Shown here: in pieces, positions 1-6,117 of the stretch
Numbering within the stretch: position 1 is the stretch's first letter
Layout of the letters: every line of letters starts with the position of its first letter
DNA from: an uncultured Blautia sp.
GTDB taxonomy: Bacteria > Bacillota > Clostridia > Lachnospirales > Lachnospiraceae
Assembly: GCA_934437695.1 (NCBI GenBank)
Contig: CAKSAW010000064.1
Location: 1 to 6,397 of the forward strand
DNA: 6,397 bases
Direction: 5' to 3'
Made by a program: the position numbers and the translations under genes
The notes under the pieces: generated by a model
The model's database searches: none
The model's input: the letters and a program-made list of their open reading frames with translations, nothing else
Told to the model about the DNA's origin: nothing

Positions 1-986
1 GATAAAAACAGATTCATCATGCAGATAAATACAAACAGCGGGATAAGCTTGCTGATATAAGTCATAAGCAGCTGGATCAAAGTATTTATCTGGGAAACTA
101 TTTTTGCCATTCCTGATATGGAATCCCCTAACACCAATGTACCTGCACCACATATACATGCGAGAAAAATGATCTGCAGTGCATTTCCTGTCTGAAATGG
201 AGAAATAATATTGCCTGGAATAATATTCAGTACCATTTGGTAAAGATCCATAATGGCACTTCCTGAAATGTGATTCTTTCCTGAGAAAGATATAAAAAGC
301 CAGGAGACCATCAAACCGGCTGCGATCAGGATCAGAAAGGCAAATGATGTGAATCGGATGATCAGACTTTTGCCAATTTTGCCAAAGGTTGCAGCATCTC
401 CCATTTCATATATTCCACAATATACAGCCAAAAAGATCATTGGGCCTGCAATAAGAGTTAAAATGTTCATGAATGTATCAAATATCGGAGAAACAAACCA
501 GGTCTGCACCATATTTCCTACGTTGGGCAGTCCAAAGGAAAGAGCAGCTCCGCATATGATACCAAGAAGGATCCCCAGCATCACAGTTCTTAGTTGCCCG
601 GATTGTTTCTTTGATAAGGTTAACTTCAGAAAATTCTTTCCATTTTCGTAATGGTACTCAAGAAATAAACCCAAAGTAGTCAGAAGAGAACTTCCATTAC
701 TGATCATTGATGTTAATTCATCCTGATATTCATTGGGATTTACCATTTTTCCCTCAGCAGATAAGAGAATATAGGTTCTGCCAAATTTAGAACCACTTGT
801 AAAGGTACAGCTGGTGCTTTCTCCAAGTTCATGCATCCAGATTTCCATAACATTTTCAATACTTAATCGAAAACGTAAAATGTCTTTTGGATTAATTTTC
901 ATTTGCTGCAACAAATTACTGGTTAATTGACTGAATCGGTCAATTTCTGATGCATGCAGAAGAAATTTTTCTGTTGTTTTTTGCAT
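1..986 (-). CDS. Dicarboxylate/amino acid:cation symporter with an extra N-terminal domain (3' end outside window)
   Basis: The minus frame opens at ATG 986-984 and runs without a stop to the window edge, giving 328 residues. GAGGGGGT lies 6 bases upstream as ribosome binding site. Residues 1 to about 130 are soluble. From about 131 hydrophobic segments follow: about 132-153, 166-190, 207-233, 268-288 and 303-327. The stretch FDTFMNILTLIAGPMIFLAV (170-189), then GDAATFGKIGK, and later NIIPGNIISPF with GNALQIIFLACICGAG, match the layout of the Na+/H+:dicarboxylate (DAACS, GltP/SDF) fold. This family imports C4-dicarboxylates or acidic/neutral amino acids with Na+ or H+; the substrate cannot be read here because the second half of the protein, with the substrate-binding hairpin serine motif, is missing. 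The N-terminal part (IENVMEIW near 43-50, then GSKFGRTYILL near 66-75) vaguely resembles a degenerate GHKL/HATPase domain without the catalytic Asn or the DxGxG motif; this is inference. The gene is divergent from the MOSC unit and has its own promoters. Confidence 0.85.
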   Translation of the reverse strand, partial: MQKTTEKFLLHASEIDRFSQLTSNLLQQMKINPKDILRFRLSIENVMEIWMHELGESTSCTFTSGSKFGRTYILLSAEGKMVNPNEYQDELTSMISNGSSLLTTLGLFLEYHYENGKNFLKLTLSKKQSGQLRTVMLGILLGIICGAALSFGLPNVGNMVQTWFVSPIFDTFMNILTLIAGPMIFLAVYCGIYEMGDAATFGKIGKSLIIRFTSFAFLILIAAGLMVSWLFISFSGKNHISGSAIMDLYQMVLNIIPGNIISPFQTGNALQIIFLACICGAGTLVLGDSISGMAKIVSQINTLIQLLMTYISKLIPLFVFICMMNLFL

Positions 987-1021
987 TTAATACCCCCTCG
1001 TTTTTATGTTTTCCTTATTAT

Positions 1022-1050
1022 ATTATAGCCTTATTAATATTTTACGTCAA
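1022..1050 (-). promoter_or_regulatory. Proximal sigma-A promoter of the symporter gene
   Basis: On the minus strand, -35 TTGACG (1050-1045) is followed after 17 bases by a perfect -10 TATAAT (1027-1022). Transcription would start near 1015, about 30 bases before the ATG, leaving a short leader that carries the ribosome binding site. Confidence 0.75.
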
Positions 1051-1067
1051 CAGATATGGTATGTCAA
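1039..1067 (-). promoter_or_regulatory. Distal overlapping promoter of the symporter gene
   Basis: A second minus-strand match has a perfect -35 TTGACA (1067-1062), a 17-base spacer and -10 TAAAAT (1044-1039). Its -10 abuts the -35 of the proximal promoter, so the two could not be occupied by polymerase at the same time. The match is good, but use of this promoter is unproven. Confidence 0.45.
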
Positions 1068-1080
1068 AACCGCTTGACAT
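1061..1080. repeat. Perfect 7-bp inverted repeat joining back-to-back -35 elements
   Basis: ATGTCAA (1061-1067), a 6-base spacer, then TTGACAT (1074-1080) form a perfect dyad. Each arm contains a TTGACA: one is the -35 of the distal minus promoter, the other the -35 of the plus promoter. The symmetry may only reflect two consensus -35 boxes placed head to head, or it may also be an operator. Confidence 0.6.
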
Positions 1081-1103
1081 GAGTGTATTTATACCAGTAA
1101 TAT
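1074..1103 (+). promoter_or_regulatory. Promoter for the small interrupted frame and MOSC gene
   Basis: A perfect -35 TTGACA (1074-1079) is followed after 18 bases by TAATAT (1098-1103); the overlapping TATAAA at 1101-1106 is an alternative -10. The predicted start of transcription is near 1110, about 35 bases before the GTG of the small frame. No terminator separates that frame from the MOSC gene, so one transcript probably covers both. Confidence 0.6.
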
Positions 1104-1143
1104 AAAATATATCAGATAAGATATAGTTGATTGAGAGGAACAG

Positions 1144-1308
1144 GTGAGGTATTTGTACTTTAATTACGGAGAAATAGATAAGGCTAAGTTCGAATGATAC
1201 CGAAAAAGATATTCCCCTTATGGTACAGTTGCCAGCCTTTATCTATGGGCAATCGCAGGAGGTGCGATTCCTGAGCTTACTGATCCTGCACCAGCGAAGA
1301 AAAAATAA
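1144..1308 (+). pseudogene. Small protein frame of 54 codons with an internal TGA (broken gene or recoded)
   Basis: GTG at 1144 opens a frame preceded by GAGAGGAA. It reads 17 codons (MRYLYFNYGEIDKAKFE if GTG is read as Met), meets TGA at 1195-1197, then continues 36 codons to TAA at 1306-1308. The second part starts YRKRYSPYGTVASLYLW, goes on through an Ala/Gly-rich hydrophobic stretch (AIAGGAIPEL) and ends in a Pro/Lys tail (DPAPAKKK). An in-frame TTG at 1153, preceded by AGGTGA, is an alternative start. Both halves read like one ordinary small protein: the tail begins right after the TGA in the same frame and has no start codon of its own. I do not recognise the family. It sits 24 bases before the MOSC gene and shares its promoter. 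Explanations in order of likelihood: a recent nonsense mutation, a sequencing error, or UGA readthrough/selenocysteine. Only a weak hairpin (1221-1234) follows the TGA. Confidence 0.5.
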
Positions 1309-1332
1309 AGACAGAACGGAAGGGATAAACTT

Positions 1333-1767
1333 ATGGGAAAAGTAATTGCAGTATGTACAAGTGGACGGAAAGGGATACAGAAGACAAGTGTTCCGGAAAT
1401 CGAGATTGTTGAGGATTGGGGAATCGAGGGAGATGCACATGCAGGCAAATGGCATCGCCAGGTAAGTCTGCTTTCTTTTGACAAGATTGAAGAATTCCGT
1501 GCCAGAGGTGCGGAAGTGAAGGAGGGAGCTTTCGGAGAAAATCTGGTGGTTCAGGGAATTGATTTTGCGACACTCCCAATCGGTACAAAATTTAAATGTA
1601 ATGATGTAATTCTGGAACTGACGCAGATTGGTAAGGAATGCCACAACGGATGCGCAATCTTTAAGAAAATGGGTGAGTGTATCATGCCGAAGCAAGGAGT
1701 TTTTACAAAAGTTCTTCATGGTGGAATCATTCGTCCAGGAGATGAACTGACGATCCTGGACGAATAA
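1333..1767 (+). CDS. MOSC-domain protein (molybdenum cofactor-related)
   Basis: The protein has 144 residues and is essentially one MOSC domain, the normal size for stand-alone bacterial members. ATG 1333 has GGAAGGGA about 7 bases upstream. Family hallmarks in order are GIEGDAHAGKWHRQVSLLS (30-48), GAFGENLVVQGID (65-77), the LELTQIGKECHNGC region (94-107) with the conserved cysteine (C103 in KECH) and a second at C107, then VLHGGIIRPGDEL (128-139). MOSC domains, named after Mo-cofactor sulfurase C-terminal domains, are thought to bind a sulfur or sulfide carrier or the cofactor and to help mature molybdenum or tungsten enzymes; the conserved Cys is the expected reactive residue. The protein is cytoplasmic, with no signal peptide. 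No moa, mob or molybdoenzyme gene is visible, so the exact client is unknown. It probably shares a transcript with the interrupted small frame upstream. Confidence 0.9.
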   Translation: MGKVIAVCTSGRKGIQKTSVPEIEIVEDWGIEGDAHAGKWHRQVSLLSFDKIEEFRARGAEVKEGAFGENLVVQGIDFATLPIGTKFKCNDVILELTQIGKECHNGCAIFKKMGECIMPKQGVFTKVLHGGIIRPGDELTILDE

Positions 1768-1790
1768 AGCGCTTTCATGTCAAGAATCAC

Positions 1791-1831
1791 AGATTTTACA
1801 AAAGAGCATCCTGAGTGTCGGGAATCTTTTT
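1791..1831 (+). terminator. Possible terminator after the MOSC gene
   Basis: TCCTGA (1809-1814), loop GTG, then TCGGGA (1818-1823) form a 6-bp stem with one G.U pair, followed by AATC and T5 (1827-1831). AGATT (1791-1795) could pair with AATCT (1823-1827) as a competing outer stem. The stem is short, so efficiency is uncertain. It lies in the 172-base gap between MOSC and serpin, where I see no gene. Confidence 0.35.
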
Positions 1832-1843
1832 GTGGTTCTCTTT

Positions 1844-1910
1844 TTGATATCTTAATCATTATATTCTATTCTCCACAGATTACAAAACCGAAAGAAAAAT
1901 ATGTTAAACT
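1844..1910 (+). promoter_or_regulatory. Candidate promoters of the serpin gene
   Basis: Two weak matches are visible. The first is TTGATA (1844-1849), 17 bases, TATTCT (1867-1872). The second is an extended -10, TGTTAAACT (1902-1910), with TTACAA (1880-1885) as a distant -35. Neither is consensus; at least one is expected because a possible terminator precedes this stretch. Confidence 0.35.
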
Positions 1911-1939
1911 AAAGAAAATGCCAGAGGAGGAAATGCCTT

Positions 1940-3184
1940 ATGATAAGAAAACAACTCTTAATCGGAATACTGGCAGCTATGACTGTCGCACTGCCAGCTG
2001 TCGGCATATATGCCGGTTCCGCAGAAGCCAGTGAAATCCAAAGCAGCAATGAAGACACGGTGTCCGGTAATAAAGGAGCCAGTATCGACAAAGCCGTGAC
2101 ATTACAGAATTCCGTAAAAATGACAGACCAAATCTCTGCGGCAGTCAATGGGGAAAATATTATGTTCAGTCCCACAAGCCTTAATTTTGCGCTGGGCATG
2201 ATCGCAGAAGGTGCAAAAGGAGAGACAAAAGAAGTTCTATGTAATTACCTGGGAACCGATGATTTTGCATCTTATGCAAAGGAATATCTGAACAAGATTA
2301 AAGAATATAATACTGAAGATGAGAGTTACGGATATAAGTCAAAATTAAAGATTGCAGATGCAGTCTGGGTGGATAATAATCTGACATTACAGGAAGAATT
2401 TAGAAATTCAGTAACGAACGGTTTTGGGGCTGAAGTGGAAAATGTGGATTTTTCCGCTGCAGAGAACACATGCAGTGTCATCAACTCCTGGTGTGACAAA
2501 AATACAGAAGGGCTGATTCCGAAAATCATAACCCCAGATCTGATCAGTGATACTACCGGACTGTGCTTAACTAATTCCCTGTATTTTGAGTCCGGATGGA
2601 GCGGAGAACCCTGGGAAGTCTCCGATACAGAAGAGAAATTCGGAAACAATGAAAAGACCAAATACATGACCTGTGCTGGAGACCGATATTATGAGAATAA
2701 TAAGGCAACAGCATTTGGAAGAGATTATGCAAACGGACTGAGTTTTGTCGGAATCCTGCCTGTCGATGAAGGCGATTTTACACTTGAGGATCTGGATATT
2801 GGTGGACTTCTGAAATCTCAGCCAGAGTATGACGAAGTACAATGTAAGATGCCAAAACTTGATTTTGAGACTACCGCCATCCTAAATGACATACTCTCAA
2901 GCCTGGGGCTTGATAATATATTTTCCAGCAACGCTGATTTCTCCGGTATTGCAGACAAAAATGTAAATGTAGATACGATACTGCAGAAAACAAAACTGGA
3001 ACTGGATGAAAACGGCACGAAAGCAGCAGCAGTGACAGCAGTTATCATGGAATGTATGTCAGCTGTAGAGGAGAAAGAACCAGTTATCAAAAATGTGGAA
3101 CTCACTCGTCCTTTTGCCTTCCTGATCTATGACAGGAGCAATGACGAAATACTGTTTATGGGAAAAGTAATGACAGTTTCCTGA
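1940..3184 (+). CDS. Secreted serpin (serine protease inhibitor)
   Basis: 414 residues. ATG 1940 lies 9 bases after a perfect AGGAGG (1925-1930). An N-terminal signal peptide is clear: MIRKQ, a hydrophobic core (about 6-24), then an Ala-x-Ala site near residue 30 (GSAEA|SE). There is no lipobox, so the protein is exported rather than lipid-anchored. Serpin hallmarks are NIMFSPTSLNFALGMIAEGA (73-92), the strand-3A-type LTNSLYFESGW (210-220), and near the end RPFAFLIYD (390-398) with ILFMGKV. The reactive loop hinge E357-N-G-T360-K-A-A-A364 has the small residues needed for loop insertion, so it should be a true inhibitor. Counting 17 residues from E357 as in alpha-1-antitrypsin gives P1 Met373 and P1' Ser374, which suggests elastase-like targets. 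The loop is a few residues longer on the P' side than antitrypsin, so the P1 assignment is tentative. Gut bacterial serpins are known to inhibit neutrophil-type elastases. Seven cysteines remain after the signal peptide, including C372 in the loop. Confidence 0.95.
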   Translation: MIRKQLLIGILAAMTVALPAVGIYAGSAEASEIQSSNEDTVSGNKGASIDKAVTLQNSVKMTDQISAAVNGENIMFSPTSLNFALGMIAEGAKGETKEVLCNYLGTDDFASYAKEYLNKIKEYNTEDESYGYKSKLKIADAVWVDNNLTLQEEFRNSVTNGFGAEVENVDFSAAENTCSVINSWCDKNTEGLIPKIITPDLISDTTGLCLTNSLYFESGWSGEPWEVSDTEEKFGNNEKTKYMTCAGDRYYENNKATAFGRDYANGLSFVGILPVDEGDFTLEDLDIGGLLKSQPEYDEVQCKMPKLDFETTAILNDILSSLGLDNIFSSNADFSGIADKNVNVDTILQKTKLELDENGTKAAAVTAVIMECMSAVEEKEPVIKNVELTRPFAFLIYDRSNDEILFMGKVMTVS

Positions 3185-3233
3185 TGAAAAGGGGATGCCA
3201 TGCGTGGCATCCCTCTTCATGAATTATTTTTTT
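3184..3233. terminator. Bidirectional terminator between serpin and OLD nuclease genes
   Basis: GGGATGCCA (3192-3200), loop TGCG, TGGCATCCC (3205-3213) form a perfect 9-bp stem. ATGAA (3184-3188) and TTCAT (3216-3220) extend it beyond a small internal loop. On the plus strand T7 follows (3227-3233), some 14 bases after the core stem. On the minus strand CCTTTT follows the same hairpin. The hairpin begins at the serpin stop codon and fills the 39-base gap before the nuclease stop codon. Confidence 0.8.
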
Positions 3234-5077
3234 CTGTTCTCAAAATAAACAAAACGGTCAATTGCATCCAGAATATCTTTAAAAGTGTCCCTTGGAGCCT
3301 CCTCTATATAGGATTTGAGGATTTCAGTTTCGTTTTTACGGAATCTTCCGTAAAAGATATCATATAAATTATGTCCGCGGAGACAGATACGGATTTCTTC
3401 CATATGTTTTCTGATATCTGTAGTATCTGTGAGAGCATGGCCGATCATTTCTGTGAGATGCTGGCCGCTTTTTAATTTATATAGATATTCATTCCACTTT
3501 TTCAGCAGGATTTCGTAGAAATCATCCTCACTTTTTATCACTCCGATTTTTGCCATTACCTTCGGATCCAGGAAATAGTTCTCAAAGGAATAATACTTCA
3601 GAATCAGAACATTTTCCCGAGTCACACGCGGCAGTCTGTCCATATCCTCACGGTTACGAGCCTCATAATACCTGCACAGGGAAGAAGCCAGTTCTTCTTC
3701 ATCTTTACCATCCCCATCCCGGATCATCAGGAAATTATCACGCAGATATGTCTGATTGATATATTTAAGATTGGCATAAGTTTTTATGTTAGTACAGCTG
3801 TTAGTAGAAATAATGGAAATCCTTGACAAATTTCCTTCCTGATCGTAAATTTCAGAATAATATTTTTCCAGAAGCAGTGGCAGCCGGCTTTTGTCCTGTT
3901 TCCCTTCCACAATAAAGACAAAGCTGACATTCAGAAGGTCACTGGCAGTAAATCCCAGATCATCCAGGATCGCAGAAAGATTTGTATGGCTTCGGATCAC
4001 TGAATATCCATCCTCATCCAAAACCATCTGACGAATCTGCCTGCTGTTAAACTGGAACAGCAGATTTGGGGAATGTGTTGTAAAAATAACCTGGCTTTTT
4101 CTGGAAAGTCTGTACAGAATTTCACTGGATTTCTTCTGTAAGGTAGGATGCAGGAAAATCTCCGGATCTTCCATAAGAATCATTCCAGGGACACGTTCTT
4201 CATCCTCCAGATAGGATTCCAGCAGAGAAAGCATATAAATACTGCGCATTCCTTTTCCCAGAGAAGAAATATGTTCCGGTACGTGCGACTCTTTTGACTC
4301 CAGATATGCATTTACTTGAAAAATCCTGTCTGTATTGCAGGTCAATTCATAACAGATGGTTCCGGAGGTACCGCCGTTTTTATGAAAGTTTTCGTTGACT
4401 CGCTGAGAAAAACTGTCAAGATTCAGTTGGTACAATTTATATTCTAAAAGTTTCTCAGTCTCAAAAGCATTTAGCTGAGACGGCATTTTTTGATTAATCA
4501 GTCCGATACAGGAAAAACAGTGATTGCATTTCTTGGAACGGTCAAAAAGGCAGCAGTCGGCGCGCATCTGATTCAGCAGATCATCTTCCATAAATGATAA
4601 GAGACTATCCTGAATCCCGTTCAGATCACGTTGACTGTCCAGATAATATATCTTTGGAAAAACTTCTCGAATGGCAGGATTGTTTTTGTGATATCCATCC
4701 GACAATCGGATACGCCCATTGTAATTTGCAATGTAGGAAAATGTCAGCATATTACCTTTATAGGATGGGAGCTTTTTCTGAAATTCCCTCATCCAGATTT
4801 CCATTCTCCGGTAGGAACTGACTTTACGGAGTCTGTGAAGAAGTTCCAGGTCTTCCTGTGTGATTTCAAGAGTGATATCAATCTCTATATTTTGTTTTTT
4901 TTCATTAAAATCAGTTTCTGCAATCTCGTATTGCCCGCCTACTGCGCAGAGCGCGCTGAGAACTGCTGTTTTTCCCACGTTATTTTTTCCAACCAGTATT
5001 AAGGCATTTTCTATATCACAGATTTCAAGACTGCGAATGTATCGGAAGTTTTTAATGTGAAGTTTCTGGATACGCAT
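3224..5077 (-). CDS. OLD-family ATPase with TOPRIM nuclease domain
   Basis: 617 residues, ATG at 5077-5075 with GAGAGGGA 5 bases upstream. The N-terminal half is an ABC/SMC-like ATPase: start MRIQKLHIKNFRYI, Walker A GKNNVGKT (30-37), signature-like SSLGKGMRS (271-279), Walker B ILMEDPEIFLHP (300-311) and H-loop TTHSP (333-337). The C-terminal half is a TOPRIM domain: the acidic residue in VEGKQD (E391), the DGD pair D454/D456 in MIRDGDGKDEEE, and SFENYFLDP (497-505) beyond. This architecture fits overcoming-lysogenization-defect (OLD) nucleases, ATP-dependent or ATP-regulated DNA-cutting enzymes with roles in anti-phage defence. The size is near P2 Old (about 586) and GajA (about 578). Unlike Gabija, no UvrD-like helicase gene adjoins it, so a class 1, single-gene type is more likely. 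Odd: a cysteine cluster, C175, C176, C184, C187 and C190, lies between Walker A and the signature and may bind zinc. The gene overlaps the AraC gene upstream by 26 bases. Confidence 0.88.
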   Translation of the reverse strand: MRIQKLHIKNFRYIRSLEICDIENALILVGKNNVGKTAVLSALCAVGGQYEIAETDFNEKKQNIEIDITLEITQEDLELLHRLRKVSSYRRMEIWMREFQKKLPSYKGNMLTFSYIANYNGRIRLSDGYHKNNPAIREVFPKIYYLDSQRDLNGIQDSLLSFMEDDLLNQMRADCCLFDRSKKCNHCFSCIGLINQKMPSQLNAFETEKLLEYKLYQLNLDSFSQRVNENFHKNGGTSGTICYELTCNTDRIFQVNAYLESKESHVPEHISSLGKGMRSIYMLSLLESYLEDEERVPGMILMEDPEIFLHPTLQKKSSEILYRLSRKSQVIFTTHSPNLLFQFNSRQIRQMVLDEDGYSVIRSHTNLSAILDDLGFTASDLLNVSFVFIVEGKQDKSRLPLLLEKYYSEIYDQEGNLSRISIISTNSCTNIKTYANLKYINQTYLRDNFLMIRDGDGKDEEELASSLCRYYEARNREDMDRLPRVTRENVLILKYYSFENYFLDPKVMAKIGVIKSEDDFYEILLKKWNEYLYKLKSGQHLTEMIGHALTDTTDIRKHMEEIRICLRGHNLYDIFYGRFRKNETEILKSYIEEAPRDTFKDILDAIDRFVYFENRKK

Positions 5078-6047
5078 AAGATTCCCTCTCTTTTTTTACA
5101 GAATTATCATTATCAGTTTCATTTATTGTGGTTTTATCACAATAACAAATATGATGTGAATCATGAAGTACACGGTATTCCCTTGGTGTACATCCATAAC
5201 ACTCCATAAAATATTTGGAAAAATAACTCAGGTGATTAAATCCACACAGCATGGCAATTTCCGTAATACTTTTCCGGGTGGTACACAGAAGCTGACAGCT
5301 GATTTTCAACCTGTATGCATTCAGAAAGTCAACCGGTGACTGTTGCATATAATGCTTAAAAATCTGACAGCACTTACTGCGTCCAACGTGTCCGGCAGCA
5401 GCAATATCATTGAGCGATATTTTTTCAGGATAATGCTGATAAATAAAAGATACCATATCTTTCTGAACTGCCAGATCCTGATTAGCTTCTTCAGCATATT
5501 CATAAACTGCCAATAATCTATTCTGGATCAGAAATCCCCACAGCTGTAACATAATACCGGTTATCTGCAATTCATAGGCGGCTGGCTTCTGTTCTTTCAG
5601 TGCAACAATTTTCTGTAATTCTCCGGCAGTTTTTCTGCCATTTACATCCTCAGAATAAAAATGCAGATATTCCGGAACATTGTTCTCGAGAAATGGTGCA
5701 AAATAGTGCTCATAAAGAATCTGATTATTTCCAAATAAAGAAGGGTGAAATAAAATACAGACAAAATAACAATCCTGCTGCTCATAGGCATATCCATAAT
5801 GCATCTGTCTTGCGTTGACCATCAGGGAATCTCCCTCATTCAGGATAATTCTCTTTCCGTTCACATAATATCTCATTTTTCCACTGATAATATAAATCCA
5901 TTCAATGTCATCATGCCAGTGACAGGGCGCACACATATCGCAATAAGAAGAGAGATGTGCGACTCTGATATATAAAGGAATTCCGGCGCGATCATAGGAA
6001 ACGACTTCTGAGGAATCCGGCATAAGCTCTGTTCTGATTAAATCCAA
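5052..6047 (-). CDS. AraC-family transcriptional regulator with cupin sensor domain
   Basis: 331 residues if started at TTG 6047-6045; a GTG at 6056 gives 334, and residue numbers here count from that GTG. TTG is preferred because AGGTGA (6058-6053) lies 5 bases before it, while the GTG sits inside that binding site and has none of its own. Residues about 40-110 are a cupin-type ligand domain: HWHDDIEWIYIISG (46-59), GDSLMVNARQMHYGY (75-89). The C-terminal part has two helix-turn-helix units, about 212-236 (ISLNDIAAAGHVGRSK) and about 262-286 (KSITEIAMLCGFNHLSYFSK), ending in the usual CTPREYR (289-295). Such proteins usually sense sugars or other small molecules. A 39-residue polar tail follows REYR, longer than usual, and its last codons overlap the nuclease start. 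The protein could control its own operon, the divergent acetyltransferase, or both. C39, C42 and C45 precede the HWH motif. Ligand unknown. Confidence 0.88.
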   Translation of the reverse strand: MDLIRTELMPDSSEVVSYDRAGIPLYIRVAHLSSYCDMCAPCHWHDDIEWIYIISGKMRYYVNGKRIILNEGDSLMVNARQMHYGYAYEQQDCYFVCILFHPSLFGNNQILYEHYFAPFLENNVPEYLHFYSEDVNGRKTAGELQKIVALKEQKPAAYELQITGIMLQLWGFLIQNRLLAVYEYAEEANQDLAVQKDMVSFIYQHYPEKISLNDIAAAGHVGRSKCCQIFKHYMQQSPVDFLNAYRLKISCQLLCTTRKSITEIAMLCGFNHLSYFSKYFMECYGCTPREYRVLHDSHHICYCDKTTINETDNDNSVKKERESYAYPETSH

Positions 6048-6052
6048 AAAGC

Positions 6053-6058
6053 TCACCT
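6053..6058 (-). promoter_or_regulatory. Ribosome binding site deciding the AraC start
   Basis: AGGTGA on the minus strand matches the anti-Shine-Dalgarno and is 5 bases before TTG 6047. The competing GTG start at 6056 lies within it, so initiation at TTG is favoured. Confidence 0.6.
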
Positions 6059-6117
6059 CGTGTACGATTTTTATAAAAATTAAAGACTATTCTGATAGAT
6101 TTCCGTATATGGGAATA

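Noticed and set aside
349..651. 100-codon plus frame opposite the symporter
   Set aside because: It is antisense to continuous membrane-protein coding sequence that extends to the window edge, with no family features of its own.
1198..1234. Classical bacterial selenocysteine insertion element after the TGA
   Set aside because: The only stem found is 5 bp, includes a G.U pair and lies too far from the TGA. It is kept only as a weak possibility in the finding on the interrupted frame.
1243..1719. Long minus-strand frame opposite the MOSC gene
   Set aside because: It is antisense to a clear MOSC gene, shows no domain and no ribosome binding site, and overlaps other shadow frames.
1768..1939. 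Riboswitch or small RNA in the MOSC-serpin gap
   Set aside because: Only a short hairpin with T5 and weak promoter matches are visible; no known riboswitch core could be recognised by eye.
1777..2034. 85-codon plus frame running into the serpin start
   Set aside because: Its start has no useful ribosome binding site, it passes through the serpin promoter and AGGAGG region, and its product looks random. The serpin in the +1 frame has a signal peptide and a full family match.
4631..5002. 123-codon plus frame opposite the OLD ATPase start
   Set aside because: It lies entirely within the antisense of the Walker A half of the nuclease; the hydrophobic, Phe/Ile-rich product is typical of an antisense shadow.
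3224..5077. Gabija system (GajA with GajB)
   Set aside because: The nuclease has the right architecture, but the neighbours are an AraC regulator and a convergent serpin; no UvrD-like helicase gene is in the window.
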